Source of the DNA: Pseudomonadota bacterium
Lineage (GTDB): Bacteria; Pseudomonadota; Alphaproteobacteria; Rhizobiales; Hyphomicrobiaceae
Direction of reading: 5' to 3'
DNA: 12,996 nucleotides
NCBI GenBank assembly: GCA_023392135.1
Contig: JAEVZQ010000164.1
Span: 1 to 12,996 of the forward strand
The notes below the pieces were generated by a model, which made no database searches, had not been told where the DNA came from, and was given only the letters and a program-made list of their open reading frames with translations. Shown piece by piece: positions 1 to 7,064 of the stretch; position 1 is the stretch's first letter; every line of letters starts with the position of its first letter. Position numbers and translations under genes: made by a program.

Positions 1-27
1 GCGAGCACGCGGGCCATTTGTGCCTCT

Positions 28-1215
28 TCAGATTACATTGAGTTCCCGTATCGGGCGTCGTTCGGCGATGCGCTCAAAGCCGAAGCGCGTCAGATCCAAT
101 GTTCGGAACTCCCCATACGCGATCAGCTCCGAAATGGCTCGACCGGCAGCCGCCGATTGTTGGAGACCGTGACCGGAAAAGCCATTGGCAAAGTAGAAAT
201 TGCGAATTTCCGGATGGGGGCCGATAACCGCATTCTGGTCGAGCGTGTTGTAATCATAGAAGCCCGCCCAGGCATTCACGACCTTGACCGATTCGAACAC
301 CGGCACCCGGGTTGCAAGCCGCGGCCAGACCTCCTCCTCGAACAGGCTGTGATCGATCGCATCGAGATCCTCCGCCGGTGGCTCGTTCTCCTCATCCGGC
401 GAAACGCCCGTGATGAACAGCCGACCTTCCGGGCGGAACCAGACGCCGGTGGCATCCGCCGTCAGAGGGCCTCGTTGAAGCTCCTCCGGCGCATCCCGGC
501 AATCGATCACATAGACGTACCGCTTGCGGGGCTCGACCGGCAGGTGAATACCCGCCAGGGCGGCCACAATACCACCGGAAGGACCGGCCGCATTGACGAC
601 AGCACCGCAGGCGAGCCGCCGGCCACTTGCCAGCTGAATCGTCTCGACCGCCTGACCATTCACCTCCATCGCGGTGACCGTGTCGTGGAGGTACTCGACC
701 CCCGCTGCGCGCGCCGCCGTGCGGAACAGCGTGGTGAGGCTGACCGGATCAAGCCAGCCTTCGCCGGATGCGCCGAAGCTGCCGCAGGCCACACCATCGG
801 TCGTGAGCCAAGGGAAGCGGGCCTTCAGCCCATTCGCATCGAAAAGCCGAATGTCTGCGCCGTGAGCGCGCTGCGTTTCGACGTTGGCTGCGAGAACGCC
901 TGCGCCCTCTTCCGACGCGAGGAGCAGATAGCCCTGCTCGTGAAAGCTGACATCGGCATCCGGCCCGAAGCGCTCCTTCAGATTGCGAATCAGGTCGAGC
1001 ATGACTTGAGACATGGCGATGTTCTCCGGCGTGGAGAACTGTTGCCGCACGCCGCCGGCAGACCGCGCGGTGCTGCACGTCGCGAAGGTGGGATCCTTTT
1101 CGACGATGACGACCCGGCGCCCCTCCAGAAGGCCCGCCTGCGCCAAGTAGTAGGCCGTCGCACATCCGATGACGCTGCCGCCCACAATCACCACGTCTGT
1201 CGATTGGTAGGCCAT
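28..1215 (-). CDS. FAD-dependent oxidoreductase, DAO family, FOXRED1-like
   Basis: This 395-aa protein is a probable flavoprotein amine or amino-acid oxidoreductase; the substrate is unknown. The N-terminus has the Rossmann dinucleotide fold (DVVIVGGSVIG, residues 7-17), with Ser14 where the usual GxGxxG has its second Gly. The strand-2 acidic residue is E39 in IVEK. A TARSAGGVRQQF segment (49-60) follows, and the C-terminal FAD-binding signature is at 322-352 (YNTLDQN, GPHP, FANGFSGHGLQQ). These C-terminal motifs recall mitochondrial FOXRED1, a complex I assembly factor, and sarcosine oxidase beta/DAO proteins. The start at 1215 is chosen because a GGAG-type ribosome site (ggtggagaagg) lies just upstream and the Rossmann strand begins six residues in; a longer frame to 1386 adds no recognisable sequence. 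The gene is divergent from the CoA-ester enzyme gene with 155 bp between. The FOXRED1 assignment rests on motif memory; generic DAO oxidoreductase is the safe call. Confidence 0.85.
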   Translation of the reverse strand: MAYQSTDVVIVGGSVIGCATAYYLAQAGLLEGRRVVIVEKDPTFATCSTARSAGGVRQQFSTPENIAMSQVMLDLIRNLKERFGPDADVSFHEQGYLLLASEEGAGVLAANVETQRAHGADIRLFDANGLKARFPWLTTDGVACGSFGASGEGWLDPVSLTTLFRTAARAAGVEYLHDTVTAMEVNGQAVETIQLASGRRLACGAVVNAAGPSGGIVAALAGIHLPVEPRKRYVYVIDCRDAPEELQRGPLTADATGVWFRPEGRLFITGVSPDEENEPPAEDLDAIDHSLFEEEVWPRLATRVPVFESVKVVNAWAGFYDYNTLDQNAVIGPHPEIRNFYFANGFSGHGLQQSAAAGRAISELIAYGEFRTLDLTRFGFERIAERRPIRELNVI

Positions 1216-1370
1216 GCCTTCTCCACCCCAGTCAGCCGGCCTGCATTGTGCCGAAGCCTGCTCCGGGTGCCAAGCGGACAACCCGGCACAGGAGGAAATT
1301 GAGGCTTTCAAATAATGATGCCACTGCACTAGCTTGCGGCCATTGGATAGACACCTCACGAGGAGAAGCG

Positions 1371-2249
1371 ATGCCCATTCGCCCACGCCGCAGCGCGCTC
1401 TATATGCCCGGCTCGAATGCCCGCGCCCTGGAGAAGGCGAAAATGCTTGCCGCCGATGTGGTCATCTTCGATCTCGAGGATGCCGTCGCGCCCGAGGCAA
1501 AGGTCTCCGCGCGCGAGCAGGTCGTGGCTGCCGTTACGCTTGGCGGCTACGGCGACCGCGAGCTGGTGGTCCGGATCAACGGCCTTGATACGCCCTGGGG
1601 CAGAGAGGACCTTGCCAAAGCCTCCGAGACTGCTCCGGACGCCATTCTGGTGCCGAAGGTCTCGACCGCGGGACAGCTTCGCGCGGTCGGCACGGCTCTC
1701 GCCTCCGCACCGGAGAAGGTCAGGGTGTGGGCGATGATCGAGACCACCCTCGGCATTCTCAATCTGCGCGAGATCGCCGAAGCCGCTCGTGATCCGTCGA
1801 CACGCCTGACTTGCTTCGTCCTGGGCACGAACGACCTTGCAAAGGAGACCCGCGCCGAGCTCGACCAGAACCGGACTGCGGCGCTTTACTGGCTGTCTGC
1901 CGCGGTCACGGCAGCGCGCGCCTACGGCATCGACGTCCTCGACGGCGTCTATAATGCCTTCAGGGACATCGATGGCTTCCGCAGGGAGTGCATCCAGGGT
2001 CGCCAGCTCGGAATGGACGGCAAGACATTGATCCACCCGGATCAGATCGCACCGGCAAACGAGGTCTATTCCCCCGCAGCCGCCGAGGTGGAGTGGTCTC
2101 GGAAGATCCTTGCGGCGTTCGCGGAGCCTCAAAACCACAACAAGGGCGTCATCACCGTCGATGGCCGCATGGTCGAGCTGCTGCATGCCGAAATCGCCCG
2201 CCGGACAGTCGAGATCGCCGAGGCGATCGCCGCCCGCGAAAACGCCTGA
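1371..2249 (+). CDS. CitE/HpcH-family CoA-ester lyase, probable (3S)-malyl-CoA thioesterase or lyase (Mcl2-like)
   Basis: This 292-aa TIM-barrel enzyme acts on malyl-CoA-type esters, either cleaving or forming L-malyl-CoA/beta-methylmalyl-CoA or hydrolysing malyl-CoA to malate. Visible family motifs are LYMPGSN (10-16), FDLEDAV (33-39), VRINGLDTPWG (67-77), the Mg-ligand Glu124 in MIETTLGI, Asp155 in LGTNDLA, and GKTLIHPDQI (217-226). It is shorter than lyase Mcl1 (about 318 aa), and its LYMPGSN N-terminus looks more like the Mcl2/CitE-like group. As I recall, Rhodobacter sphaeroides has mcl2, mch and sdhCDAB in this same order, which favours a malyl-CoA thioesterase role. Start ATG 1371 follows an AGGAGAAG site (1360-1367); a longer frame from 1248 is not needed. 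It is probably cotranscribed with the hydratase 21 bp downstream. The family is secure; lyase versus thioesterase is not resolved. Confidence 0.88.
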   Translation: MPIRPRRSALYMPGSNARALEKAKMLAADVVIFDLEDAVAPEAKVSAREQVVAAVTLGGYGDRELVVRINGLDTPWGREDLAKASETAPDAILVPKVSTAGQLRAVGTALASAPEKVRVWAMIETTLGILNLREIAEAARDPSTRLTCFVLGTNDLAKETRAELDQNRTAALYWLSAAVTAARAYGIDVLDGVYNAFRDIDGFRRECIQGRQLGMDGKTLIHPDQIAPANEVYSPAAAEVEWSRKILAAFAEPQNHNKGVITVDGRMVELLHAEIARRTVEIAEAIAARENA

Positions 2250-2270
2250 ACGGCAATCTGGAGCGCCCTC

Positions 2271-3329
2271 ATGAAGTCCAGCAAGACCAATCCCGGCAAT
2301 TTCTTCGAGGATTTCCGACTCGGGCAGGAAATCCTCCACGCGACCCCGCGCACGCTGACTGAAGGTGATGTCGCCGTTTACGCCAGCCTCTACGGCGCGC
2401 GATTCGCGGTGCAGTCATCCGATATGTTTGCCCGGGCGATCGGGTACCCGCGGGCGCCCATCGACGACCTGCTCGTGTTCCACACCGTGTTCGGCAAAAC
2501 GGTGCCGGACATTTCGCTCAATGCCGTGGCAAACCTCGGATATGCGGACTGCCGCTTCCTGGCGCCGGTCTACCCTGGGGATACTCTCAGCGCTCAATCC
2601 GAGGTGATCGGGCTGAAGGAGAACTCAAACGGCGAGACCGGTGTCGTCTACGTCCGCTCAAAAGGGCTCAACCACGACGGCGAAACGGTCCTCGAATATG
2701 TTCGCTGGGTGATGGTGCGCAAGCGGGACAAAGCCTCACCGGCGCCGGATGCGCACGTTCCGGATCTGCCAGACCGCGTTCCACCTGATGCGATCGGTCA
2801 TGCATTGCCCCAGCTCGCGCGGTCCGACTACGACACGCAGTTGGCCGGATCGCCGTTCCTGTGGGGTGACTACGAACCCGGGGAGCGCATCGACCACGCC
2901 GATGGCATTACCATCGAGGAGGCGGAGCACCAGCTTGCAACGCGCCTCTACCAGAACACCGCCCGGGTGCAGTTCAACCAGCACACCGAGAGTGCCGGCC
3001 GTTTCGGCCGTCGTCTCGTTTACGGCGGGGTCGTGATCTCGATGGCGCGGGCTCTATCGTTCAACGGCCTTGCCAACGCGTACCATGTCGCAGCCATAAA
3101 CGGCGGCCGGCACGTGGCGCCATGCTTCGCGGGCGATACGATCTATGCCTGGACGGAAGTTCTGGAAAAGGCGGAGCTGCCCCATCGTAGCGACTTAGGC
3201 GCGCTGCGGATTCGGCTCATCGCGCTCAAGAATCTCCAGCCAGGCGCTTCTCCCTACAAGACTCACTCTGGAGCCTACCATGATGGCGTCGTGCTCGACC
3301 TCGATGCATGGGCGCTGCTGCCTCGCTAG
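2271..3329 (+). CDS. mch: Mesaconyl-CoA hydratase (beta-methylmalyl-CoA dehydratase), MaoC double hot-dog
   Basis: This 352-aa hydratase interconverts mesaconyl-(C1)-CoA and beta-methylmalyl-CoA in the ethylmalonyl-CoA pathway. It has two MaoC-like halves. The first contains NPGNFFEDF (7-15), HATPRTLTEGD, the conserved FGKTVPDISLNAVANLGYAD stretch, and VIGLKENSN. The second contains VQFNQHTESAGRFGRRLVYGGVV and the NGGRHVAPCFAGDT stretch. Length and motifs match the roughly 343-aa Rhodobacter enzyme rather than ordinary single-domain MaoC proteins. Start ATG 2271 has a TGGAGCG site at 2259-2265. The spacing to the upstream stop is 21 bp, so the two genes probably form one transcript. The stop codon TAG (3327-3329) lies inside the CTAG end of a palindromic repeat, so the repeat sets the present C-terminus (WALLPR). 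The presence of this gene suggests acetate/C2 assimilation through ethylmalonyl-CoA, but the pathway's marker genes are outside the window. Confidence 0.93.
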   Translation: MKSSKTNPGNFFEDFRLGQEILHATPRTLTEGDVAVYASLYGARFAVQSSDMFARAIGYPRAPIDDLLVFHTVFGKTVPDISLNAVANLGYADCRFLAPVYPGDTLSAQSEVIGLKENSNGETGVVYVRSKGLNHDGETVLEYVRWVMVRKRDKASPAPDAHVPDLPDRVPPDAIGHALPQLARSDYDTQLAGSPFLWGDYEPGERIDHADGITIEEAEHQLATRLYQNTARVQFNQHTESAGRFGRRLVYGGVVISMARALSFNGLANAYHVAAINGGRHVAPCFAGDTIYAWTEVLEKAELPHRSDLGALRIRLIALKNLQPGASPYKTHSGAYHDGVVLDLDAWALLPR

Positions 3330-3402
3330 TGGAGCATTTGATTCCGACATTTGCTCTCGAGCTTGCCGCGGCGGGATGCAAATGTCGGAATGGGACCACT
3401 AG
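3326..3402 (+). repeat. Palindromic repeat, copy 1 (77 bp)
   Basis: The element is bounded by outer inverted ends CTAGTGG (3326-3332) and CCACTAG (3396-3402). An inner perfect 14-bp stem pairs ATTCCGACATTTGC (3341-3354) with GCAAATGTCGGAAT (3378-3391) around a 23-nt GC-rich loop. By hand alignment it matches the reverse complement of the element at 12430-12506 at about 67 of 77 positions, with equal length and no gaps, so both belong to one dispersed family. There is no coding capacity; a non-autonomous MITE or a REP-like element is most likely. It sits between mch and sdhC and can fold as a hairpin in the mRNA, which could affect mRNA decay or readthrough into sdhC. Confidence 0.88.
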
Positions 3403-3430
3403 GCAGCCATTCACTTTGCGCGAGGCTGCC
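3402..3430 (+). repeat. Short inverted repeat between mch and sdhC
   Basis: GGCAGCC (3402-3408) and GGCTGCC (3424-3430) form a perfect 7-bp inverted repeat with a 15-nt loop, directly abutting the palindromic repeat. No T-run follows, so it is not a convincing terminator. It could be a remnant of the original 3' end of mch or an operator for sdhC. This is a weak feature. Confidence 0.35.
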
Positions 3431-3512
3431 ATGCGTCGGTTCGAATAATTGCTGCATCGGCGAACGCGCGCTACAAGACAGCCGACGTTATCTGCGCCAC
3501 AAGGAGAGCCCC

Positions 3513-3932
3513 ATGGCCGAAGCGAAGGCACGGGAGCTGCCGCGGATCGAGCGACCGCTCTCACCGCACCTGCAAATCTATTCGCCGCTTATCAACATGG
3601 TGATGTCGATCATCCATCGGATCACCGGTGCGGCGCTCTACTTCGGGAGCCTGTTGCTCGTCTGGTGGCTGCTCGCTGCAGCGAGCGGACCGGAGCAGTT
3701 CGCGACGGCCAACTGGTTCTTCGGCACGATCATCGGCAAGATCATCCTGTTCGGCTACACGTGGGCGCTCATTCATCACGCCCTTGGCGGCATCCGGCAT
3801 CTCATCTGGGACACGGGCCTCGGCTTCGATCTGAAGTCCGTCGATGTCCTGTGCTGGAGCACCATCATCGGCTCCGTGGTGCTGACCGTTCTGATCTGGG
3901 CTTTGGTTCTTTTCCTCGGCGGAGGGGCGTGA
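3513..3932 (+). CDS. sdhC: Succinate dehydrogenase cytochrome b556 subunit SdhC
   Basis: This 139-aa membrane subunit of complex II anchors SdhAB and helps form the heme b and ubiquinone sites. The signature RPLSPHLQIY (14-23) is followed by SIIHRITG (32-39), whose Ser32 and Arg36 correspond to the quinone-site Ser27/Arg31 of E. coli SdhC. HHALGGIRH (88-96) contains His89, equivalent to the E. coli heme ligand His84. Three hydrophobic spans are visible at about 29-55, 68-93 and 112-136. Start ATG 3513 is set by AAGGAG at 3501-3506 and by the normal family length; the same frame is open upstream to 3351 but that stretch translates the repeat. Its stop is one base before the sdhD ATG. The 183-bp leader after mch could hold an own promoter, but no clear box was found. 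Confidence 0.95.
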   Translation: MAEAKARELPRIERPLSPHLQIYSPLINMVMSIIHRITGAALYFGSLLLVWWLLAAASGPEQFATANWFFGTIIGKIILFGYTWALIHHALGGIRHLIWDTGLGFDLKSVDVLCWSTIIGSVVLTVLIWALVLFLGGGA

Positions 3933-3933
3933 C

Positions 3934-4320
3934 ATGGCCATGCGTACTCCATTGAAAAATGTCCGCCGACTGGGTTCCGCCAAGGAGGGCACCGACCATT
4001 TCTGGCGCCAGCGCGTTACCTCGGTGGCGGCGCTACTGCTCCTACCCTTCATGTTTTGGTTCGCGCTCGCGCTCTTTGGCGCTGATTACGAAACCGTTCG
4101 GCGGACGATCGCCAACCCCGTGGTGGCGATCCTGGTCGTTGTCTTCATCGTCACGAGCGCCGTGCACATGCGGATCGGCATGCAGGTGATCATCGAGGAC
4201 TATGTGCACACGGACAGCACCAAGATCGCGCTGTTGATGTTGAACACGTTCTTTTCGGTTCTGATCGGACTTGCGGGCACCTACGCGGTGCTCAAGATGA
4301 GCTTTGGGGTAGCAATCTGA
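3934..4320 (+). CDS. sdhD: Succinate dehydrogenase membrane anchor subunit SdhD
   Basis: This 128-aa second membrane anchor of complex II pairs with SdhC to bind heme b and quinone. Three transmembrane helices are seen at about 27-49, 60-80 and 98-122. His78 in [10 protein letters not shown] is the expected axial heme ligand, and Asp89-Tyr90 lie 11-12 residues further on, the same spacing as E. coli His71 to Asp82-Tyr83; the Tyr contacts ubiquinone. The start is 1 bp after the sdhC stop with a GGAGGGG site (3921-3927) inside the end of sdhC. The last base of the stop codon (4320) is the first base of the sdhA ATG (TGATG overlap), pointing to translational coupling. Confidence 0.95.
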   Translation: MAMRTPLKNVRRLGSAKEGTDHFWRQRVTSVAALLLLPFMFWFALALFGADYETVRRTIANPVVAILVVVFIVTSAVHMRIGMQVIIEDYVHTDSTKIALLMLNTFFSVLIGLAGTYAVLKMSFGVAI

Positions 4321-6170
4321 TGGCTGATACGACTGGCAAGACAGGCGAACCCGGGGTTGCCAAACCTGCAGTGAGCGGACGGGCCTACCCGCTCACGGAC
4401 CATACGTTCGACGTCGTGGTGGTCGGCGCGGGCGGCTCGGGTCTCAGGGCTACGCTCGGGGCGGCACAGGCCGGGTTGAAGACGGCCTGCGTGACGAAGG
4501 TTTTTCCGACACGCTCCCATACCGTAGCCGCCCAGGGCGGCGTCGCTGCGGCCCTTGGCAACATGGGGCCGGACGACTGGCGCTGGCACATGTACGACAC
4601 CGTGAAGGGCAGCGACTGGCTCGGCGACCAGGACGCCATCGAGTACCTTTGCCGGCACGCCCCGAAAGCGGTTTACGAGCTCGAGCATTTCGGCGTGCCC
4701 TTCAGCCGGACCGAGGACGGACGCATCTATCAGCGCCCGTTCGGTGGCATGACGACCGAGTTCGGCGAGGGGCCACCGGCCCAGCGCACGTGTGCAGCCG
4801 CCGACCGGACCGGGCACGCGATGCTACACACGCTGTACGGTCAGTCGCTGCGCTACGCGGCCGAGTTTTTCGTCGAGTACTTCGCAATCGATTTGCTGAT
4901 GAATGAGGAAGGGGCATGCTGCGGTGTCGTCGCGCTCTCCCTCGAGGACGGCACCCTCCATCGGTTCCGGGCCAAAAAGACCATCCTGGCGACGGGCGGC
5001 TATGGCCGTGCCTACTTCTCGTGCACTTCTGCGCACACCTGCACCGGCGACGGCAATGCGATGGTGCTGCGCGCCGGCCTGCCGCTGCAGGACATGGAAT
5101 TCGTGCAATTCCACCCGACCGGCGTCTACGGCGCCGGCGTTCTGATTACCGAAGGCGCGCGCGGCGAGGGTGGCTATCTCACGAACTCTGAAGGCGAGCG
5201 GTTCATGGAGCGGTATGCGCCCCATGCCAAGGACCTTGCCTCGCGTGACGTCGTTTCCCGCTCGATGACGGTTGAAATTCGCGAGGGCCGCGGCGTCGGA
5301 CCGCACAAGGATCACATCTACCTCCACCTCGACCATCTCGATCCCAACATCCTGGCGGAGCGCCTGCCCGGCATCACCGAGAGCGCAAAGATCTTCGCCG
5401 GCGTGGATCTTCGCCGGCAGCCGATCCCAGTGTTGCCGACCGTGCATTACAACATGGGGGGCATTCCGACGAACTACCACGGCGAGGTGCTGACGCTGAA
5501 GGACGGCAATCCGGATCATGTGGTGCCGGGACTGATGGCCATCGGCGAAGCGGCCTGCGTTTCGGTTCACGGCGCCAATCGCCTGGGATCCAACTCGCTG
5601 ATCGATCTCGTGGTGTTTGGACGTGCTGCCGGCCTGCGTTGTGCCGAGACCGTCGAGCCGGGCGGAGCCCTGCCGGATCTGCCGGCAGACGCAGCCGATC
5701 TGGCGCTGTCGCGCCTCGACCGCTTCCGCAATGCATCGGGCTCCACGCCGACGGCAGACCTGCGGCTCCAGATGCAGAAGACGATGCAGAGCTACTGTGC
5801 CGTTTTCCGCGACGGGCCGGTGCTCGCCGAAGGCGTCGAGAAGATCACCGAAATCTGGAAGGTGTCGGAGGACGTAAAGGTCAGCGACCGGTCGCTGATC
5901 TGGAACTCCGACCTGGTCGAGACACTCGAGTACGACAACCTGATCGCTCAGGCCGCGGTCACGGTCGTCGGGGCCGAAAACCGGAAAGAAAGCCGCGGCG
6001 CCCATGCGCGCGAGGATTACCCGAACCGCGACGACGCCAACTGGATGAAGCACTCGTTGGCCTGGGCGGACTACGGTACGAAAGCGGTGCGCATCGATTA
6101 CCGTCCAGAGCACGACTACACGCTCACGAACGAGATGAGCTATATCGAGCCGAAGGCCCGCGTGTACTAG
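4320..6170 (+). CDS. sdhA: Succinate dehydrogenase flavoprotein subunit SdhA
   Basis: This 616-aa catalytic subunit oxidises succinate to fumarate and passes electrons to FAD. The Rossmann motif [13 protein letters not shown] lies at 32-44. His67 in [10 protein letters not shown] carries the covalent 8-alpha-histidyl FAD. Active-site residues by comparison with E. coli are His265 (FHPTG), Thr277-Glu278 ([11 protein letters not shown]), Arg309 (LASRD, the proton-shuttle Arg), His376 (HYNMGG) and Arg421 ([11 protein letters not shown]). Full length agrees with alphaproteobacterial SdhA, and the C-terminus ends in the usual IEPKARVY type sequence. It overlaps sdhD by one base. A strong intrinsic terminator begins 40 bp after its stop, so the sdhCDA transcript is likely to end here rather than continue into sdhB. 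Confidence 0.97.
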   Translation: MADTTGKTGEPGVAKPAVSGRAYPLTDHTFDVVVVGAGGSGLRATLGAAQAGLKTACVTKVFPTRSHTVAAQGGVAAALGNMGPDDWRWHMYDTVKGSDWLGDQDAIEYLCRHAPKAVYELEHFGVPFSRTEDGRIYQRPFGGMTTEFGEGPPAQRTCAAADRTGHAMLHTLYGQSLRYAAEFFVEYFAIDLLMNEEGACCGVVALSLEDGTLHRFRAKKTILATGGYGRAYFSCTSAHTCTGDGNAMVLRAGLPLQDMEFVQFHPTGVYGAGVLITEGARGEGGYLTNSEGERFMERYAPHAKDLASRDVVSRSMTVEIREGRGVGPHKDHIYLHLDHLDPNILAERLPGITESAKIFAGVDLRRQPIPVLPTVHYNMGGIPTNYHGEVLTLKDGNPDHVVPGLMAIGEAACVSVHGANRLGSNSLIDLVVFGRAAGLRCAETVEPGGALPDLPADAADLALSRLDRFRNASGSTPTADLRLQMQKTMQSYCAVFRDGPVLAEGVEKITEIWKVSEDVKVSDRSLIWNSDLVETLEYDNLIAQAAVTVVGAENRKESRGAHAREDYPNRDDANWMKHSLAWADYGTKAVRIDYRPEHDYTLTNEMSYIEPKARVY

Positions 6171-6209
6171 GGGATGATCCTGAGATCTTCTGCGGCTTCG
6201 AACAGTATG

Positions 6210-6240
6210 GGCGGCGTCCCGTCAGGACGCCGCCATTTTT
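6210..6240 (+). terminator. Rho-independent terminator after sdhA
   Basis: A perfect 10-bp GC-rich stem, GGCGGCGTCC (6210-6219) with GGACGCCGCC (6225-6234), closes a 5-nt loop and is followed by A and five T residues (6236-6240). It has all the hallmarks of an intrinsic terminator. It separates sdhCDA from the downstream unknown gene and sdhB. Confidence 0.88.
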
Positions 6241-6281
6241 CAATCGTCTGTTCATTGTGGTGATGTGTTACCGCGCTGCCG

Positions 6282-6310
6282 TTGTGAGCGCTCCAGCGGG
6301 ATAGCACTAT
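6282..6310 (+). promoter_or_regulatory. Possible sigma-70-type promoter upstream of the unknown gene
   Basis: TTGTGA (6282-6287) and CACTAT (6305-6310) are spaced by 17 bp and match the consensus boxes at 4 and 3 of 6 positions. They lie after the sdhA terminator and about 50 bp before the ATG at 6359, where a promoter is needed if the terminator works. The match is modest and unverified. Confidence 0.27.
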
Positions 6311-6358
6311 TTCCGCGACCCGAATCACGATCCGGAACATGACCCGGCGCAGAACCAC

Positions 6359-6946
6359 ATGCAGGCACCTGCCAAAGCCGAGAATGACACCCGCATCGCA
6401 CCCGACCCGTTTGCCGCCGTCCTCCCGGCATTGGCGGCACTCGGGGCCATCACATCCATCGCGACTGTGAATTGGGTGGCCCAGGAACGGACACCCGATC
6501 GCTCCCGGACAAAGCGCAAGGCAGGCATTGCGCTGCGCGATCTCGAGAGCTGCTGCATGGGTCTGCAGGAAATATTCCGTCGCTTCGGGCGGCATCCGAG
6601 GCTGTTCGCTGGCGAAGGCAAGGCCGCAGCATCACCACTCAAATTCGGTGTTCATGGCCTGCGCATCGATCCCGAAGAAGCGAGACATTACCAGAAATCG
6701 ATGGACGAGATCGCGTCGATGCTGGTGCTCGCCACCCAGAACAGCTTTGACGTCATGTCGGCCGTCGAGGATGGCGAGATCGATGCGCCCGAGGAGCTGT
6801 TCTTCGGCTTTGGCGAGCAGCAGGAGCGCCTTAATGGCCTGATCACGCAACGCGCTACGCTGAGGACGTGCGTCGAAACCGGTCTGTCCGTTGCCGAACA
6901 GCTCACGACGCTGGTCGGCGCACTTCGCCGGCATAAGGTGGGCTGA
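6359..6946 (+). CDS. Hypothetical protein with one predicted membrane helix, inside the sdh cluster
   Basis: I do not recognise this 195-aa protein. A polar N-terminus is followed by one hydrophobic segment at about 18-41 ([20 protein letters not shown] and on), then a basic stretch (44-54, [11 protein letters not shown]) that would favour a cytoplasmic C-terminus. The rest looks mainly alpha-helical and charged, with LRDLESC and [16 protein letters not shown], an acidic patch at 137-146, and a helix ending ALRRHKVG. Cys65, Cys66 and Cys171 do not form a metal-site pattern. ATG 6359 has no strong ribosome site; the frame is open back to 6305 but has no ATG, GTG or TTG there. Position between sdhA and sdhB suggests, but does not prove, a link to complex II or the inner membrane. 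Codon use looks like the neighbours. Confidence 0.7.
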   Translation: MQAPAKAENDTRIAPDPFAAVLPALAALGAITSIATVNWVAQERTPDRSRTKRKAGIALRDLESCCMGLQEIFRRFGRHPRLFAGEGKAAASPLKFGVHGLRIDPEEARHYQKSMDEIASMLVLATQNSFDVMSAVEDGEIDAPEELFFGFGEQQERLNGLITQRATLRTCVETGLSVAEQLTTLVGALRRHKVG

Positions 6947-6983
6947 CGGCGGGGCCCGGATCAGCCTGCAACGAATCGACCCG

Positions 6984-7012
6984 TTGACAGGCGCTCTCAA
7001 GGCTCGCATGTC
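6984..7012 (+). promoter_or_regulatory. Possible promoter upstream of sdhB
   Basis: A perfect TTGACA (6984-6989) lies 75 bp before the sdhB ATG. At 17 bp spacing the -10 position (7007-7012, CATGTC) is a poor match, so the call rests on the -35 alone. It would let sdhB be expressed separately from sdhCDA. Confidence 0.25.
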
Positions 7013-7064
7013 AGTCGCCGGGGTGCGAGGCTCGACGTCTCGCCAAGCAAAAGGACTAGGGGCA

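Noticed and set aside
157..1302. Long open frame (381 aa) on the plus strand opposite the FAD oxidoreductase
   Set aside because: It is the antisense shadow of a clear flavoprotein gene. The translation is rich in Arg/His with no domain, and GC-rich codon bias leaves such frames open.
1356..2339. 327-aa open frame on the minus strand opposite the CitE-like gene
   Set aside because: Antisense shadow of a gene with full family motifs; no ribosome site or recognisable domain.
3351..3512. N-terminal extension of SdhC by 54 residues
   Set aside because: This extension would translate part of the palindromic repeat; a good ribosome site at 3501-3506 and family length support ATG 3513.
4824..6113. 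429-aa open frame on the minus strand opposite sdhA
   Set aside because: Entirely inside sdhA, which has all catalytic residues in the other strand; composition is typical of an antisense GC-skewed frame.
6891..7064. N-terminal extension of SdhB by 58 residues
   Set aside because: It overlaps the end of the upstream gene and adds no conserved sequence; SdhB family length fits ATG 7065.
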